This document shows positions 63,295-64,000 of a stretch of DNA of 64,000 bases, piece after piece. A program made the position numbers and the translations under genes. A model generated the notes under the pieces. It saw nothing but the letters and a program-made list of their open reading frames with translations. It made no database searches and was not told the origin of the DNA. Source of the DNA: an uncultured Pelagibacteraceae bacterium (lineage in GTDB: Bacteria > Pseudomonadota > Alphaproteobacteria > Pelagibacterales > Pelagibacteraceae); the NCBI GenBank assembly GCA_902595595.1, contig CACJQX010000001.1, positions 124,001 through 188,000 on the forward strand. The letters run 5' to 3'. The stretch's first letter is position 1. The number at the start of each line of letters is the position of its first letter.

Positions 63295-64000
63295 ATGTCT
63301 GAAATAGCTTTACCAAAAATTGATAGTTCTATTTTAAATAGAAAAAGTGAAATAGTAAAAAAACTTTCAAAGTTAACCAATATAGAAAATGTATTGAGTG
63401 AGGCTGATGAATTGAGACCGTATGAAACTGATGCTTTATCAGTTTATACGCAAACACCATTAGCAGTAGTACTTCCAGAAAACACAGAAGAAGTAAGCGA
63501 GATATTAAAATATTGTCATAGTGAAAATATTAAAGTTGTACCAAGAGGTGCAGGCACAGGATTGTCCGGCGGAGCATTACCTCTTCAAGATGCTATTCTT
63601 CTTGGTTTAGGAAAATTTAATAAAATATTAGAAATTGATTACGAAAATAAATGTGTTGTAACTCAGCCAGGAGTTACAAATTTAGGTATTACTCACGCAG
63701 TTCAACACAAAGGATTTTATTATGCGCCAGACCCTTCGAGCCAGTTAGCATGTTCTATAGGTGGAAATGTTGCTGAAAATTCTGGTGGAGTTCATTCATT
63801 AAAGTATGGAACGACCACAAATAATATTTTAGGTGTACAAATGGTTATGATGGATGGAACTATTTGTAGATTTGGAGGAAAATCTTTTGATCAAGAGGGA
63901 TATGATCTTATGGGTTTAATTTGTGGTTCAGAGGGATTATTGGGAGTTGTCACTGAGGTTACAGTTAAAATTTTAAAAACACCAGAAGTAGTAAGAGCTG
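63295..64000 (+). CDS. glcD: Glycolate oxidase subunit GlcD (partial)
   Basis: FAD-linked oxidase that oxidises glycolate to glyoxylate. The fragment covers 235 residues from the ATG at 63295 and continues past the window edge. The FAD-binding PCMH domain is visible: VPRGAGTGLSGGALPL, TQPGVTNLGITHA, YAPDPSSQLACSIGGNVAENSGGVHSLKYGTT and GSEGLLGVVTEVTVKIL. These are diagnostic of GlcD. glcE and glcF would be expected downstream. Glycolate is a major algal exudate used by SAR11. Confidence 0.95.
   Translation, partial: MSEIALPKIDSSILNRKSEIVKKLSKLTNIENVLSEADELRPYETDALSVYTQTPLAVVLPENTEEVSEILKYCHSENIKVVPRGAGTGLSGGALPLQDAILLGLGKFNKILEIDYENKCVVTQPGVTNLGITHAVQHKGFYYAPDPSSQLACSIGGNVAENSGGVHSLKYGTTTNNILGVQMVMMDGTICRFGGKSFDQEGYDLMGLICGSEGLLGVVTEVTVKILKTPEVVRA

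Overview
The window looks like part of the chromosome of a SAR11-clade alphaproteobacterium ('Candidatus Pelagibacter'-like). The DNA is very AT-rich, with Lys, Asn, Ile and Phe heavily used. Spacers are tiny: no gene-free stretch exceeds about 270 bases, and many neighbouring genes overlap by 1 to 12 bases. The gene order is alphaproteobacterial throughout: rho-hemJ-hemH-hemE, ppsR-maf-aroE-coaE-dnaQ-secB, hslVU beside hisBHAFE, lolA-ftsK, and purH-heparinase-rpe. I saw no rRNA, CRISPR array, insertion sequence, integrase or clear pseudogene. There is one tRNA, tRNA-Gly(GCC).

Layout. 1-2.5 kb: two surface-glycan genes (sugar epimerase, capsule-type protein). 2.6-6.4 kb: rho and late haem synthesis on the minus strand. 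6.39-6.65 kb: the likely chromosome replication origin, with one perfect and two near-perfect DnaA boxes and a 10-bp inverted repeat; transcription diverges from it on both sides. 6.65-13.9 kb: the conserved origin-proximal cluster (ppsR, maf, aroE, coaE, dnaQ, secB, fxsA, Tim44-like, Smr, hslU, hslV). 13.9-17.8 kb: histidine operon hisBHAFE plus HIT and GNAT genes. 17.8-22.2 kb: lolA, ftsK, a UbiH-type hydroxylase and a LON-domain protein. 22.2-24.7 kb: a sulfotransferase and a membrane glycosyltransferase next to tRNA-Gly. 24.8-29.4 kb: pterin dehydratase, purH, heparinase-like, rpe and a YggT-like gene. 29.4-34.4 kb: acetate-type Na+ symporter (two subunits) and acetyl-CoA synthetase. 34.4-41 kb: EVE protein, tsaD, hemC, hemD, MscS, YggT, folD, small membrane proteins and a fluoroacetate-dehalogenase-like hydrolase.

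41-50.7 kb is the most accessory-like part. It holds a TauD-type dioxygenase, AEC transporter, metallo-beta-lactamase-fold hydrolase, PQQ-type sugar dehydrogenase, a miniature AMP-binding enzyme, a DUF6356 protein and an SDR. Divergent from these is a run with two unusual photolyase/cryptochrome-family proteins bracketing a DUF2256 zinc-ribbon peptide, a glutamine amidotransferase and a small membrane protein. 50.7-56 kb: argG, an IalB-like protein, aldo/keto reductase, Bax-inhibitor family, DUF2794, ispZ and hspQ. 56.2-60.9 kb: cytochrome c maturation genes ccmCDEFGH and a PagL-like protein. 60.9-64 kb: alpha-hydroxyacid dehydrogenase, aminotransferase and the start of glcD, which suggest use of glycolate- or lactate-type acids.

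The best leads are the origin, a possible structured RNA upstream of ccmC, a (6-4)-photolyase relative that seems to lack its iron-sulfur ligands, a photolyase relative with reordered domains, an EF-hand-like loop inside the acetate-type symporter, the polybasic N-terminal tail of acetyl-CoA synthetase, and the truncated AMP-binding protein. All functions are inferred by reading motifs; no database search was possible.
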